DNA from: Taxawa tesnikishii (nom. ined.)
Taxonomy: Eukaryota; Ascomycota; Dothideomycetes; Dothideales
NCBI GenBank assembly: GCA_030247885.1
Contig: JAPDRO010000021.1
Coordinates: 496,001-560,000, forward strand
Direction: 5' to 3'
Length of the DNA: 64,000 nucleotides
The notes under the pieces were generated by a model that saw only the letters and a list, made by a program, of their open reading frames with translations, ran no database searches and was not told the origin of the DNA. How positions within the stretch are numbered: the stretch's first letter is position 1; the number at the start of each line of letters is the position of its first letter. Position numbers and translations under genes: made by a program. Positions 13,052 to 25,698 of this stretch are shown here, in pieces.

Positions 13052-13310
13052 CTGTCGGAAGAGAAGCATCGACGCGCGCCCCTTCCCAAAGAGCTGAGTT
13101 GTGGCCTGCCTTCGCGCCTTCCTTCTTGAGCGCGTCTGCGTCTGCTTTGACTCCGCCACGCCTCATCCTTCTTACTTCCCCAGCAAGACACAACACCAAC
13201 ACTTCCTTTGCTCTGTCCCGATTGTCATCCTCCTTGCCGCCACACGCTCCGCTACGTCCGTGTTCAAGGATCACTCGCACACTGAGCGCATCCTACAACT
13301 CGTCGTCACA

Positions 13311-14325
13311 ATGTCGCCAAACCCCAAGATCCAAGAGGCACAGCCTGCGCGCAGAGGTGACCGGATCCATCTTGGATCGCCGCTTCACTGCCGCGTGCTG
13401 ACACGGTCTCACTAGCACCTACCTCTCCCCATCTCCCGCAAGAACCCACTACGTCTCAGGCAGACGAGCAGACCGCCGAGAACGACTTCGACGAAGAGAA
13501 CGGTGGCTTTGACAAGTTGCACGATGCTGGCCGCGGTGAGAGTCAGTGTGTACACCCGCTTATGTCCTTAGCGAGGCATGTACTCATGCCCTGTACAGAG
13601 CAATGCTGGACGCTGTCACAGCCGTGGCTTTTGAACACAAGAACCGTGACGAATGGCCAGACCAGCAGAGAAAGCAGATCGAGAAGGACAAGGCCGAAGT
13701 ATCGAAACTGTTCAGAGAGCAACAGGCAACCATGTCAGCCATCTCATCCACAACATGGTCTTGTGTGTGTACATGCTCGTTGACGCGTTACAGGAACGCT
13801 AGAGAAACCGAACGCAAGCGTAACATGCGCTCACTCCTCACCTCCATCCTCTCCGTGCCCATTCCGGAAGGCGCTCGCATCCCACCAGTTCCAGACCAGC
13901 AGATTCATCGAACCATCCAGCATCCGCTTCAAGCTCACGGGGCCCTTCTCATCCAGCAATCCGATACCCTCATCGAAGCCTGGCACAGAGCCACAACCGC
14001 CACCTCGAATGTTGCGTTCCCGGACGACATCACAAAAGACCTGACGGAGGACAAGGCAAGATTGGTCAAAGCCCTCGGATATGGCAAAATCGTGGCGCAG
14101 GATGAGATCGACACTATGCTGCAGCACCGAAGGGCGGACAAGCTGAGGCAAGGATGTCCGCTAGAAGGAACGGAGTCCGGGGAGGCAAAGAAGGCGATGG
14201 CCTACTTCAGCCGCAAGCGCAAAAACGGCGAGGGTAACAAGGAGAATGAGAACGGTAGGCTTGATGAGACACTGAGGCGTGTGGAAGGGGCTGTGCGGAA
14301 GATGGTCAAGACGCTTCCAGCTTAG
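13311..14325 (+). CDS. Hypothetical charged protein, three exons
   Basis: Exons 13311-13356, 13416-13545 and 13599-14325 join in frame to 300 residues. Introns are 59 and 53 nt (GTGACC...CTAG and GTGTGT...TACAG). The ATG at 13311 follows a pyrimidine-rich leader. The protein starts acidic and low complexity, then has a helical, charged part (AMLDAVTAVAFEHKNRDEW), a segment with SILSVPIPEGARIPP, and a Lys/Glu/Asn-rich tail. A 36-nt in-frame stretch at 13758-13793 (GTCTTG...TACAG) may be a further short intron; it adds an odd Cys-rich insert (WSCVCTCSL) if retained. I do not recognise a domain, signal peptide or membrane segment. Nuclear location is a guess from composition. Confidence 0.65.
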
Positions 14326-15339
14326 TGTACGACGCGGTGGTACGGTACTGCTGAGTGGGCGCGGCTCGCTTCTCAGTTGGCTGCCGAGGGTGGCCAGAGT
14401 GAAGGAAAATTTGGAGCATCCACGCCCGTGCTGATGTGTGCAGATAACGTAGCTCACGTGTCTCGCTGGCCATCACCATCAATCTGTATCTATATCTATA
14501 TCCAGCTGCAAGTATCGATTCCTCATCAGTGAACGAATATCAGTAATGTGGGCGCTGATATTCCAACGGCAAGAATGCTCTCTATTGTCTTGAAACCCAT
14601 TACACAAGGAGGGAAACTCACAGCCAGACCGCTCCCATGCACATATTTCCATCGGCGTAGGACCGCATAGTTGACACCGCACATCAGCGCAGCTCTTTAG
14701 GATGGAAGCCAAAATCACATTCGCAGGACCCGTTCACTGGGTTTCATGTGGGTATCGCTACTGTACAATCCGTTTTTGTCGTCTCAATCCCATAATCATC
14801 TCAAACCCTTTCACCATCACCCTTCCTTCTTCCATTGCCGCTTAACGCCCCTCTTTGCAAACCCCTGGACTCGTTTCTTCCTCTGTGAACACCGGCCCGA
14901 GACCCATCGCTCATGATGCAACCGAGAATTCGGCCCGTAAAGTGAGAAAATGCCATTCCAGGGTACAACCCGAACTCAATCCAGAGTAAACTCCTCAAAG
15001 CAGGGCCCATCCGTCCAAAACATTCTTCAATATTGGTCCTTGGCGTAGAAGGATCGTCCGATCAGAGCAGGCCGATGGGCGGGCAGGGCAGAGAGCAGTG
15101 ACATCAGACCCCACGTTTCCACATACCTTGTGAGTGTGGGCGTGAGCACGGAGTTCCTCGTCCTCTTCGTCAAACTTTCAGAACTTCCACCGCAAACATA
15201 CCGTCGTATCGAGAATTCCCATTTTCCTCGGTCTTCAGATCCAGAAATCCGGGGCGATCCAGAATCCAGCGAAGATGAAAGAAAAAGAAAGGGAAAAAAA
15301 ACTAAAAAAACTATGGCCCATCCAGAAGAAGCTCACAGC
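14326..15339. other. Convergent intergenic region
   Basis: Tail-to-tail space between the gene ending at 14325 and the J-domain gene ending at 15340. It contains a short TATC-rich repeat near 14486-14503 and A-rich runs at about 15290-15312. No gene seen. Confidence 0.6.
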
Positions 15340-18300
15340 TCAAGCCTCACTCAAGCCAGAGTTCTCACTGATGTGCTTGACCCTTTTCTTGACGCCTTCA
15401 AATCTCTTCATCACATCCATATGCTTGTCCCATCCATAAGCCCAATGCTCGCGCATCTTCTCATCCTCCCTGATGGCCTGCATATAGCTCATGAAGCCCG
15501 CCGCGCCGGCGAATCTGCTTCCCTCGCCGATCGCCTCGAGGCTCTGCGCGCTGTGCGTCGCGGCATAGGAGCCCGTGGCCTGACGCGCGTTGAAGTGCGC
15601 CATCAGTGGCCCGTTGAAGGTATCGTGGAACTTGTTCATATACTTGGCCATGGCTTGGCAGTAGGCGTGCCACGAGGCTTTGGTCAGCTTGGTGGGCGCG
15701 TCGGGTGGGATGGGGACTTGTGGGAGCACGAGGAGGCGCGGCTCGAAGGACACGGTGGGGTGCGCGTCGGATGCCTTTGAGAGAAACGGGAGTGTGGTGG
15801 TCATGTCATCAAGACCGTCGAGCCCGCCGCCACTCGTGTTGTTAAAGGGTGCAACGTTGCCCAGGTCGGCTATGCTAGCTTGGAACGTGGCGCTGTTCTT
15901 GCGAGGCTGGGGTTCGGAGGATGGGCGAGCGGCACCGCCGTCCGCTGCGGCCACGCCTTGGGACTGCCGCCATTGGGACGGTGGCACAGAGTAGAGGCGA
16001 GGCTCTTTGCTGATCACGGCTGGAGTCGATTTGGGTGGTGGTGCGGCAGCCGCGGGAGGATCGATATCCATGGCGTCAGCTGCAGGTGTTGCGGCCGCCG
16101 ATGCGGCGTCTGTGACTTCGCCTTCCTCCTTCTCCGTGGCAGCGTTCGCCTCCTTGGTGGCTTTGTCTTCTTCCTTCTCGTCCAATGTTTCCACCGCAGC
16201 GGGCTTAGGAGTCATTGTGGACTTCATTGTCTTGCTTACACGGCGAGTTGCACTGCTTCCCCTAGAAGAAGTTGGACGCGCTGGCGAAGCGGGACGTACC
16301 GCCTCTGAAACCCAAGACGGATCTTTCATGGCCTCTGTCCACTGCTGAGCCGAGAAGCCGCCTTGGTTTGGTATGGGACGAGGATGTGATAGGGGAACGG
16401 TCTGTTCAGATACCTTTGGCGGAAGTGGAGGTGGTGGCGGTGGTGGGAAGAAAGGTGAGTTGGTGCCGACTGCAGAGGTATTGATGCCGGCTCCGTTCAG
16501 GCCTGTCGTCGAGGGATCAGTGGCGGCGGTTTGTGAGCCATCACGATTGCGGCGCATTGGCGAAACGGGCTTGCGTCCTGTAGGCGGTGGCGCGGCAAAG
16601 TAGTCAGTGGCGTTGTTCGCTGTGAACTGTGCTGACCACCCAGCTGGAGAGAAGGAAGTGTTAATGTGCTCCTCACTACGGCTTCTAGCACCAACATTCG
16701 ACACGAAGGTTTCGCTGTTGACTGGGAAGGTGAAACTGAATATGCTGTCAGCACTGTCCTTCCCTTGATTTGAAGAAAAAGGAAATTTAATAATGCTTGG
16801 CTGGGAGATAGCATCAACCGACTCTTTCAAATTCAGCAGTCTATGTCGTTCAGCGAGTGGAAGATGCGCGGGCTTTGGCATCACTCGAGTCGAAGATTCG
16901 TTCACCTTGGGCGACGTGCTTGCCTTGCGCTTAGGGGAGTTGGGACGTCAAAATTGAAAACGAGCTTTGCGCCTGCAGGAACGTTCTGGGTAGCTCCGCC
17001 AGCAGTGGCAATATTACCGGTATCGCGTCCCGCTTGTGGTGGAGTTGCCATGTGTTTTCGGGAGGATGATTGTGAAGGAGGAAGAACGGAAGAAGGAGTA
17101 GCCCACGACGGTACTGGCGGCTTCTTCATGGTGGAGGGGACCCTGTTACCAAAGGGCCAGAAGCTTGACCAGTTTTCGTGCGAAGGTGCTGGAATGCTAT
17201 GATAATCGGACATAAGAGATATGAAATGGTCGTACATTGATGACTTCTGCTCATTGGCAGTGCTGGCAGGATTGCCAAGGTTCGGAGCCGTGCTGCTGGA
17301 AAAGCCGCTGTCGGACTCGCTTGCTACCCTTGGAGGTGGTACGTTGTAGCGTCTCGTTGGCGAGACTGGCTTCTTCATTGGCCTGTTGTTGGGACGAAGG
17401 AATGGGTTGTCCTCTTCCGGTTGCTCAGCAGGCCTGGACGGCTCTGGACTCGTGGCTGTGGAATCCTCCGAATCTGACTCTGAACTCGAGCTGTACACCA
17501 CAAACGGCTTCGGCGGCTTGGAGCCTTGAGTCGCGGGTTTGCGTTGAGGAGGACTGCTACTGTGGTTACGTTGAGATTGAGCGCGATGTGTTGGGGTACC
17601 GTGCATCTTCGTCGCATCACGAGTGCTCTGCGACCGACGCAACGGGTCGCTTGAGAGACGGGTCTGCTCTCCGATATAAGAAGAGTATGGCGTACGGATC
17701 CTGTTACCCTCTGAATATGGCACATCTTCATTGCTCTTGAATTGGCGCAGTGGGTCCGGCTTGCCCTCGCGTGGAGGCGGAGGTGGTGGAGGGTACGCGA
17801 ACGCTGACTCCTCTGTTCGAGTCCGAGAAGTGTAGCCTGCGGTACTCGCCTGTCTTTCGTCCGAGCCAGGTGCTGTAGGGTCAAAGCCTGTTTTCCGAGG
17901 TGTTCTCGTGGAGGCGCTCCGAGTCATGCCAGGCTTGGTTTGTTGCGAAGCATTGAATTGAGCCCAAGCGGAACGCTTCTGTTCCGCTTCGTACGCTGGT
18001 GGAGGCCTACGGTAGTTCATCCCCGCTCTTATCTCCTCCTCCGAAGGGAATTTTGTATCAGCGCGCGGTGGTGGACAAGGCCTGTTGGGGGTTGTCTGTG
18101 CTTGTGGTTGTGCCTGTGGCTGCGGCTTGGAGGCATGGTTCATGTTCTGCCACGCATTGAAGACATTTGCCCGCTCTTGTGTTGTATCCCTCTTGCTCGT
18201 AGGGGATGGCCTGGGAAAGTTGGTGAAACGATCGGGTCCATTGGGTGGTGGCTGGCCTGAAGTGGTGCTCCGCCAGGTGTTTGTCGGCGGGGCGGTACGT

Positions 18301-18674
18301 CTCGGTGGAGGTGGCCACGCGGACGTCGCCTGATAAGGATTCGTGCGAGGAGGTGCTGCTGGTCTAGAGTATGTGGGAGGGAAGAGACCAGCCTTTCTGC
18401 GGTCCGCGTCGTATTTTGCTTTCGTGACGGGGTCCTCCAGCACTTCATGTGCAGCCTGTATCGCCTGGAACTTGGGATTGCACTCCGCCTCTTTGCCCGG
18501 GTTGCGGTCAGGGTGGTATTTCAGTGCTGAGTCATATCAGTACCGTGTCAGTGCAAGACGTGCAGAGCGAGACGCACCCAGTTTGCGGTATTGCTTCTTG
18601 ATGTCCTCGACGGTCGCGTCGGTAGACAGCTCCAGGTCAGCGTAGTAGTTACGCTTAACATCCGCTTTCACCAT
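15340..18674 (-). CDS. Large J-domain (DnaJ/Hsp40) protein
   Basis: Exon 1 is 18674-18578 and exon 2 is 18526-15340, with a 51-nt intron (GTGCGT...CTCAG) inside the J domain. Residues 1-70 form a J domain with the Hsp70-activating HPD at 37-39 (KYHPDRNPG). The J domain interrupts no other recognised domain: about 700 residues of Ser/Pro-rich disorder follow, with poly-Pro patches. The C-terminal 130 residues are folded and helical (LTKASWHAYCQAMAKYM; MREHWAYGWDKHMDVMKR). The reading frame breaks at the G4 run 16934-16937 (plus strand); reading five bases there joins both halves (VPTPPKRKASTSPK), and the exons then sum to 1095 codons. It is probably a fungal cochaperone of unknown client. The partner Hsp70 and compartment cannot be told; there is no signal peptide or membrane segment. 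Confidence 0.85.
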
Positions 18675-20287
18675 CTTGACGGTGACTCGAGAAGGTGGTG
18701 GATAGCGAGCGGTGTGCTCTCATGAAGCCAGGATGTGTACGACGGCAGTATCGGAAGCGTCCTGAAAAGCTGAGCGGCTGCTGGGAAAACGATTGGCGTG
18801 ACGAAGGGAAAGCGATGAAGTGTCATGCAGGTACACAGACCTAGTCCAAAGCACGTGGCACTGCTGTGAGTGGGTTATGAAGGATGGTCAGTTGGTGGTG
18901 TAGGGATTTGTTGACGGGTCGGCATGGCGGTGAAAGTTGAATGCGGAGAGGGGTGTTCTGTTTCTGATTCCGATTCTGATTCTGTTTCCGATCATTTCAG
19001 CTATGATGCTGCTTGCGAAACAGCAAAAGCTCTTTCCTTGGTCGCAACAGTAGCAGTGATTGTGTGATTGCACGGCAGGCTACAGCAGCCAGCCGGAACG
19101 CACCACGATCGTGACCTCGAAGCGTGACGTGGGAGGCATATGGAGGGGGGCCAAGGCCAGTCCAATCTCTCGCGTTGCTGGAGGTACGCGCCTGATCTCG
19201 CGACTAGCCTAACAATAAAGCCTCAAATGACAGGGTCTCGCAGGAGGGAGCAGCCTTTGCGGATACGTGCAGCGACGTGCCTACTGTTGTAGCACACGCG
19301 CTTGTCTGCTTTACGCGGGTCTGTACGTCTACAGAGGATCTCTTGAGGAAGAGTTCACATGTCTGTTCTTGCAATATGATATGTTGATCAACAGACGTTG
19401 TCCCCAGTTGATTTTTGGCTGTGCCGGTCTCGTCTCGGCTTTGTAGTTGCATGTCAAAGTGTTGCCTTACAGTTCTGGTCTGTCTGGTCGCGGGATTGTT
19501 CTGCCGCTCACCGCTTGGTCCAAGCGTCTTTCCCTCGTCTACATCACCAACCCTAATGTTAATCCGGCTTATTTGCCTTCTTCCTTCTCGCCTCATACTT
19601 GTCTTATTCGAATACTTTCAATCTAGTGGACTGCCCTGCATTGCACCGCGCGGTGGTGGTCTGCTATAAGTCTCCTTGGGGGCCTCACCGGCGCAATTTT
19701 TGACGGTCTGCCATCTAACGGCCCCTTTCTTCATCGATACTTCAGCTTCAAGCTGCCTGTTGGAGAAGAAATTACTTTGACCTCTCGCTACACGCACTGC
19801 GATGCTGCCGAGGTGCTCTCCATCCCGCCCAACTGACTAACTGACTGTTGCAAGGTAGAAGCAACGTCAACTATCGTTCTCGCAGCCCACTGTCCTCGTC
19901 CTCATCGCGAGACCGTGGAGGAAGATTTCTGATGGGACACGTGGCCCCCATTGGCTGTGTTGGCAAGCGCTGATCATCAAAGGGAACAAATGGATAAGCA
20001 AAGTGACATGTACCAAGGCGATCGAGATGTGTTCATGGGTTTGCGAACCGGCAATTGACAGTTGCCTTGCTTCACTGGATAGTATTATGCTATGGTCATG
20101 AAGGGGATTGGAATCCGCCAAGCACGTTTTCGTGTTGATCAGCATACGGGAAAACACGAGCCGGTCCATCCTATCAAGATCCCGCCTGATATATTGAAAA
20201 AGCCCACGCCAACGCAGTACGCCTACATGACCGAGACATGCCCGAAATCCAGCTGCTTCGCCAGATGAAACCAAAGATCGGAACCCA
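18675..20287. other. Intergenic 1.6 kb, J-domain gene promoter
   Basis: Upstream of the J-domain gene and downstream of the MARVEL gene. A degenerate TCTGAT-type repeat lies at about 18957-18991 and a G6 run at 19144-19149. A 130-codon minus-strand frame (19204-19596) starts with ATG but resembles nothing known. No gene called. Confidence 0.55.
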
Positions 20288-21219
20288 TCAACCATGTCCA
20301 AAAACCCTTTCAGCATGCCCACCATGATATCCAGTATCGTAATCAAACTGCCCCTCGGGAACCGAATATCCCTGGTTCTGCGCATTCTTTGCTCCGCTCG
20401 AACCGGATTGTTTCGGAACCTCGAATGCCTCACTGTTCCTAGGCTCAAACTCTTCCCGCTCCCACGTCGTCGACTCGCGATGGCCGTCGTCGGTATATGG
20501 ACCCCTGACGGCGGGGGATCGACGCTTGTTGTCCATGTCCTCGAGGCGGTGGTGCCGCCCGCGACGGGCGCTAAGGCGGTGGATGTGCAAGTCGAGTCCG
20601 AGGGCGCAGATTGTGGAAACACTGCTGAGCTGTCAGTAATGCCGTTCTTGTGGAGTCAGAGGGTTGGTGGAGGGCCAAGGGTTGAGGCTGGGGGTCGACG
20701 TGGGGGCCAAAACATACAGGCCGAGCAAGGAAAAGGTGAAGAGCGCTTTGTAGATCCGGCACACCATGATTCCAGTGCTGTCATTCCAGTTCAAGACATC
20801 GCAGTAGTGTGTCAGAGTTCCCCACATCCACCACGCCAACATCCCGAAGCCCATGCCCCAGAGCACGAATAGGCAGGTGTTGAGGCCCAGGTTGAAGGCT
20901 GGGTTGAGGCCGAAGCAGCAGTGCAGTATGATCGTGACGGTAAGGAAGAAGACCGTGAGGATCGAGACGACCGTAAGCTGTGCATGGTTAGATGGTATTC
21001 GCGAGGCTCTGTGTGACTTGCAGGCTGTGATGGGAGAAAGAGACGCACCACGATGAAGGTCCACGGCACGTTCCAGTGGTCGTGGGTGAGGTGGTAGCAG
21101 AAATAGAGCATTATGCAGCCGACCACCAGGCTGGATATCAATTGCGCGGTTCGCAGAGCATGGAATGGTATGCGCAGCTTCTCGTAGCCCGAAGGCGCTG
21201 TCTTCGTCCTTGCGAACAT
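20288..21219 (-). CDS. MARVEL-domain membrane protein
   Basis: Exons 21219-21049, 20977-20718 and 20621-20288 give 254 residues; introns are 71 nt and 96 nt, both with clean GT-AG ends. Four membrane segments fit the MARVEL topology: about residues 24-43 (ISSLVVGCIMLYFCYHL), 55-80 (SILTVFFLTVTIILHCCF), 90-110 (FVLWGMGFGMLAWWMW) and 133-158. A hydrophilic tail of about 95 residues, rich in Arg, Glu and Gly, follows in the cytoplasm. Fungal MARVEL proteins of this size sit in the plasma membrane or in secretory vesicles and their roles are mostly undefined. The second intron has a NAGNAG acceptor (CAGCAG), so two isoforms differing by one residue are possible. Confidence 0.85.
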
Positions 21220-21872
21220 GGTGGGCGAGTTTGCGATAGCCGTTATATGTCGCGATTAGCGGTATTATAGAGGCCAGGGCCTGAAGGGGTGAGTTGTCGC
21301 CGGGCGCGGGTAGGTTGGAACGAGTGTGAAGGCGCGCAGAAGGGAAGGAAGAAAAGAAAAGAAAGAAGAAGACTTAGGGTTTGGGTGAGGATGGACCACG
21401 AATGTCTAGGTCAGCCTCAGGGTTATTGAGAGAGCATGCAAGGCTGAAGGAACGAGGAAACGCGCGACCAACCATGCGAGGGCCTCAAGATCGCCAACGC
21501 TGAAACGCTATAACATCCCCGCAGGCCAAGCGGGAGAGCCGCTGATTCGCTCGTGCTCACGACTAAGTGAATTAGTTAGCGAGCCATACCCTCAGCTTGG
21601 ACCTCGCGAGCCGAGTATAAGAATTATTCCTCGAGGACAAGACCATAAGGGCGAAAGCCGGACCAGGATAGAACTACGATTATGCGTCCGCTTGACACAA
21701 AATTGACATGTTGTGTGTAACTTTCCGATGATATACAGGCACGAGCCAGTGCCTGCTCCTCGCTATGCATGCACATGCGTTCCAAAAATAGTACACAAAG
21801 GTGGTGATACAGATACAGGCATGAAGTCTGTAACGAGCAAGAAGCCAGCTCCAACGCGGGTCCTGATAGCGC
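21220..21872. other. Intergenic, MARVEL promoter
   Basis: Contains a purine-rich AAGAAAAG-type tract at about 21345-21372 close to the MARVEL start. No gene seen. Confidence 0.55.
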
Positions 21873-22690
21873 TCATTTGATCTTCTTCGCCTTCAGTTTG
21901 ATCGTCTCGCCGTTCACAAAGATGCCCTTTCCCTTGTAAGGCTCCGGTCTCCTCCACGCCTTGATCTCCGCCGCAAATTGCATGACAACTTCTCTCTCGC
22001 ATCCTTCGAGCAGGATACGTGTGGGCTGGGGTGTGCTGGCCGTCACCCCTTCGGCACACCGAGCTCGATTGGGTGTGAGTATCCGACCTTGAGCGAGACA
22101 AACTTCTGGCCTGCATATTCTGGAGATTTCGTGACGGCCGAGTTCTCAACTGTTGCGCGGTAACCAACGCCGACAAGACGCAGAATAGCTGTGTGTCCTT
22201 CACTGACTCCGATGATGTGATTTTGAAGGTATCCGCGGACGGTGCCTGGTCGCTGTCAGCATCCCAGAACCTCCAAGAAAGCCATTGAAACACTGACCCC
22301 ACATCTCTCTTTGTTTCCTCTCCTTCTCATCCAATATACTCAGCGTGTATGCGCGCTTGCCCTCATCTTGCTGTATGTTGATGTATGCCGGTATCGACAT
22401 GCTCATCCTGCCCTTCGGTCCCTCCACTTCAACAGTCGGTCCAGGCTGCGTCCTTCCAACACGCGATCCTGCCTTAACGGGGGCGGCTCCAGAATACGAA
22501 AGTTGACATCGGGCGGTATTGACAGTGGTGCGCGACCGATCTTTGAGCGGCATGATGAAGATGTCGAGAAGGCGGCAGATCTTTGCGGTGCAGGCTGAAA
22601 GGCCGGAAGGAGGAAGGACGGAATGATTACCTCTGAGCATTGAAGATTAGATACTGCGCTGACGCAGCGCCGCTTGGCCGTGGAGAACAT
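21873..22690 (-). CDS. MRPL6: Mitochondrial ribosomal protein uL6m
   Basis: Exon 1 is 22690-22298 and exon 2 is 22245-21873, with a 52-nt intron beginning GTCAGT. The N-terminus is basic and Ser-rich, as for a mitochondrial presequence, then [11 protein letters not shown] and the core of uL6 ([38 protein letters not shown]). It ends in the [20 protein letters not shown] tail typical of L6. Two frame breaks fall at conserved positions: the C5 run near 22483-22487 (EPPP then VKAGSRVG) and the G4 run (C4 on plus) near 22046-22049 (VPKG then VTAS). One added base at each gives 256 codons. A 36-nt in-frame stretch GTAATC...TTTCAG just after codon 20 may be an extra intron. The protein belongs to the 54S large subunit and is normally essential for mitochondrial translation, so true loss is unlikely. 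Confidence 0.92.
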
Positions 22691-23174
22691 GGTGAATGTT
22701 GCTGTATACCAAGAGTGAAGCAGACTCGCAGAGCGCAGTCGGGCTTTCCAAGGGAGAGAGTTGGCCCATGATTTTTGGGAACGAGAACCGTAGCGCCGAC
22801 GCCCAGTATCCGGCTTTCCGCTCCGCTCCTTCCCCAAATGCCACCCCTGCCCTTGGCACCTTCCCTCTCGAGGTCCAATGACTGGAAAATTCACTGGATT
22901 TGACTGCAGCTTCAGTCGCCATTGTCAGCCATGTCTTCAGTTAGGATGTTGCCTCTTTCGGCTAGCGTGGAATAAGATCTCAGGATCAAGTATATACATC
23001 GCCAGTACTTAAGCCTCTGTTGCTCTTTTTCTATTACCACCAACATATTGTTTGAACGACCGTGTCTGCCGTGCCACCAAGTCTACACCCTTTCCTCGTT
23101 CTCGACAGGGCCTATAGTTTCCCTTTCTAATCCACTGACACTCCGATCTACAAATCCCGACAAGGATACAAACC
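22691..23174. promoter_or_regulatory. Divergent promoter MRPL6 / KAR5
   Basis: A 484-bp spacer between head-to-head genes. I see pyrimidine-rich leader sequence before KAR5 (about 23050-23170) but no single convincing element. Confidence 0.45.
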
Positions 23175-25093
23175 ATGTTGCCGTTCCTGATCTACCTTCT
23201 CCTACCATTCTTCTCCTTTGGCACGACTATAGGCGCCCAGAGAGCTTTCGAGGTCCATGGTATATACTCTTCTCTGACCATAAAGTAAACTCGGGAGACT
23301 TTGCTAATCTCTGACTACAGATCTTACAAGCGTGGCCATGTCCTCTGGCTCCAACGATGGCATGACCCTCTCCGATCTTCTTTCTGGTACTATTAGAGAG
23401 ATCTCAAGAACCTATGAAAAGGTCAAGACCATGCCCGCTTGCCAGAAGATGGCTTCCGCAGCCCTGCTGCACTCCTGCACCGGCCTCGAAGAATCTCATG
23501 GCTCCAACGACGACGATGAAGGCAACGACGGCATCCTGGAAGAAACCAAGGTCATCTTTGCCGCCCGCTACGCTGTATGTGAGCTTGGCCGGATCAAGGA
23601 AGCTGTTCCCGCTCCATGTGCCCCCTTTACTCCAACCAAGCGCACCGGACGCAAGCAGGGCTTCAGGGGCTACTTCACCGCCAACGGAGCAACGCAGCCC
23701 ATTGCACACTACCGCGAATACGAACACACCACTGCTCAGCATCTGGACCAGTGCCTTACTGCTCTGCACCTCAGTGGAACCGGATGGACAAGCTACAGCA
23801 ACGCCAAGCGCAGTGCCGTTGCCATGTGTGGTGCTGCTCGTGTTGAGGCTGAGAGAGGTAAGCATTGTTCTCTAACCGGTACTCTCGTTATTAACGCTAT
23901 ATGCAGACGAGACACTGCACATGTTCAAGGTGATGACGGAGCTCAACTTCAACACTACGATCTCGACTACACAGGAGTTCCAAACCTTTCTCCGGGACTT
24001 AAACCTATTCCGCCAGGATTGGGTTTCCGTGCGCAAAGATATGATGGAAGTCCACATGGATCTGGTCAAAGGTATGGATGACGTCCATAGCCAGGTGTTG
24101 CGGCGTTGGGCCGGCCTCAACGACCACGTACAGAAGCTCGGCCAAGATATCAATCGTATCCGCGGGGTAACATATTCCTTCTTCAGGCATGCAGGGGTCG
24201 CAACTGACTAGTTTAGGATGCTCGAGATGTCACGGCTAATCTGCGCGAACATCGCGCTGAAGGCAAGGCAGCTCATGACGAGAGAATGCGGCAAATGAAC
24301 GAACTCGGTATCCAACAGAAGGAGCTCGCAGTGGCTGTTGTCGATACAGTCCAGGAAGGGATCTTCGGCCAGATCGTTGGAATTTCAAGCGCGTTAGTGA
24401 GTCTCCTTACAGACCGGCTATCGAGCCACCCGACGTGCTAACGTACTTGCAGGCATACACTCAAAATTCCACCCTAGACCTGAACCAGCAGTTGCGGCTC
24501 ATCTTCGCCGAAATTGATGAACACGCCAACCGTACCCGAGAAGCACTTCACGAAGTGCAGATGAACGCGAACAATCTGACGACACTATCTGGCGCGCTCT
24601 TTGGCATCAGCGACGGCGTCGTGGAACATGCTGTACATCACGCCACCCAGGCCATGAGGAGCTTTCTCGCATTCCTCTTCGCTGCGCCCTTCGCTTATGC
24701 ATGTCTTGATCGTTGGGGTCCGTTCAACCCCAAGGGTACTGCCATGGCGGCTTTGAGTGCTGGAGCCTGTAAGTCACGTTAACCACGAAAGCATAACGGC
24801 TGCTGATGTCGGTTCCAGTCCTTACCTCCTCGGTCTCTTCTATGGATATGCAGTCACTCCGAGCCACCGCGGACAACACTTTCGAGAAAGTCGCGGACGT
24901 CGTCCTTCAGCCCGACATGCTCATTGCCGTTGGCTTTCTCGTCACTCTTGCCGTGCTGGCCGTCTGCGTCAAGCGCACCATAGCTTCACGCACGCGTGCA
25001 TACGATACCACCTCTTTCTCCGATGGACTTCCGGCTCATCGTCTGCGGATCAACGATCCCCGTTTCTGGCAGGAAAAGAAGGTCCAGCTCTGA
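23175..25093 (+). CDS. KAR5: Nuclear fusion protein Kar5/Tht1
   Basis: Six exons (23175-23259, 23321-23857, 23907-24166, 24217-24396, 24453-24768, 24819-25093) join to 550 residues without any break. A signal peptide starts at the ATG (MLPFLIYLLLPFFSFG). Then comes the Cys-containing Tht1/Kar5 luminal domain (KTMPACQKMASAALLHSC; YAVCELGRIK), helical coiled segments, and two C-terminal membrane segments (about SFLAFLFAAPFAYACL and MLIAVGFLVTLAVLAVC). Kar5/Tht1 sits in the nuclear envelope and endoplasmic reticulum and promotes fusion of parental nuclei after mating, so the organism likely has or had a sexual or parasexual nuclear fusion step. Introns of 49-61 nt have standard borders. Confidence 0.87.
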
Positions 25094-25698
25094 CTTCATG
25101 ATGACAAGAACTACATTCTATGCTGGCCTACAGGAACTTGATCTACACATTACAGACTTGATTCCTGCATTCTGGCACTTGCTCTTGGAACAAACATGGG
25201 AATAGGATCATGGGATAATTTGGGGAATGGGTTACGGCATCTTACTTTCGTGGTGTTAGGGGAAGGAGCGGGATGTTGCACCAAACATCGGTGGTCACCT
25301 CTGGTTTAGATACCCATATGCTTGATAGCTTGCTGATCTATTGTTTCCTTGGTCTTCTAGGCAACCTGGCCTGGAAGCAACACAAGACTTTCTCATCACG
25401 AGACCTTTTCTCTGCAGGTTTGACATGTCCGCTTGTCTGCTGTTTGAGAGCGATACATTGCATATAAAGATGTGCATGATATGCATGATGTGCATAAGCT
25501 TTCGACGGCCGATAGCGGGCAAGTCATGGTACAGAAACGCGTGGGGAAAGGAACGTCATTTTCCAACTTCCAAATGCGGCATAGTATGTGATATGGCATT
25601 TTTGGGGCCCATCGCCTTTTGCGATTCGTTTCATGTTTCATGCTTTCGCGACCACCTTTTCTTTACTCGTCTGACACTGAGGCAGCTGATGCAGAAAG
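25094..25698. other. Intergenic, MFS promoter
   Basis: Spacer between two co-directional genes. It holds a short TGCATGATATGCATGATG-like repeat near 25472-25495. No gene seen. Confidence 0.5.

Larger units (their letters stand above)
12246..13310. other. Intergenic, hexamer microsatellites
   Basis: This is the PSP1 3' flank and the promoter and leader of the gene starting at 13311. It holds two related hexamer repeats (entered separately) and pyrimidine-rich sequence from 13100. A 213-codon minus-strand frame (12518-13159) crosses both repeats and is Arg-rich low complexity. I do not call it a gene. Confidence 0.6.

Noticed and set aside
12518-13159. 213-codon minus-strand frame
   Set aside because: Built largely from hexamer repeats read as Arg/Ser/Val runs; low-complexity artefact.
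15130-15780. 216-codon plus-strand frame
   Set aside because: Antisense to the C-terminal part of the J-domain gene, which has clear domain content; no family likeness.
19204-19596. 130-codon minus-strand frame upstream of the J-domain gene
   Set aside because: Starts with ATG but shows no domain, intron or neighbour support.
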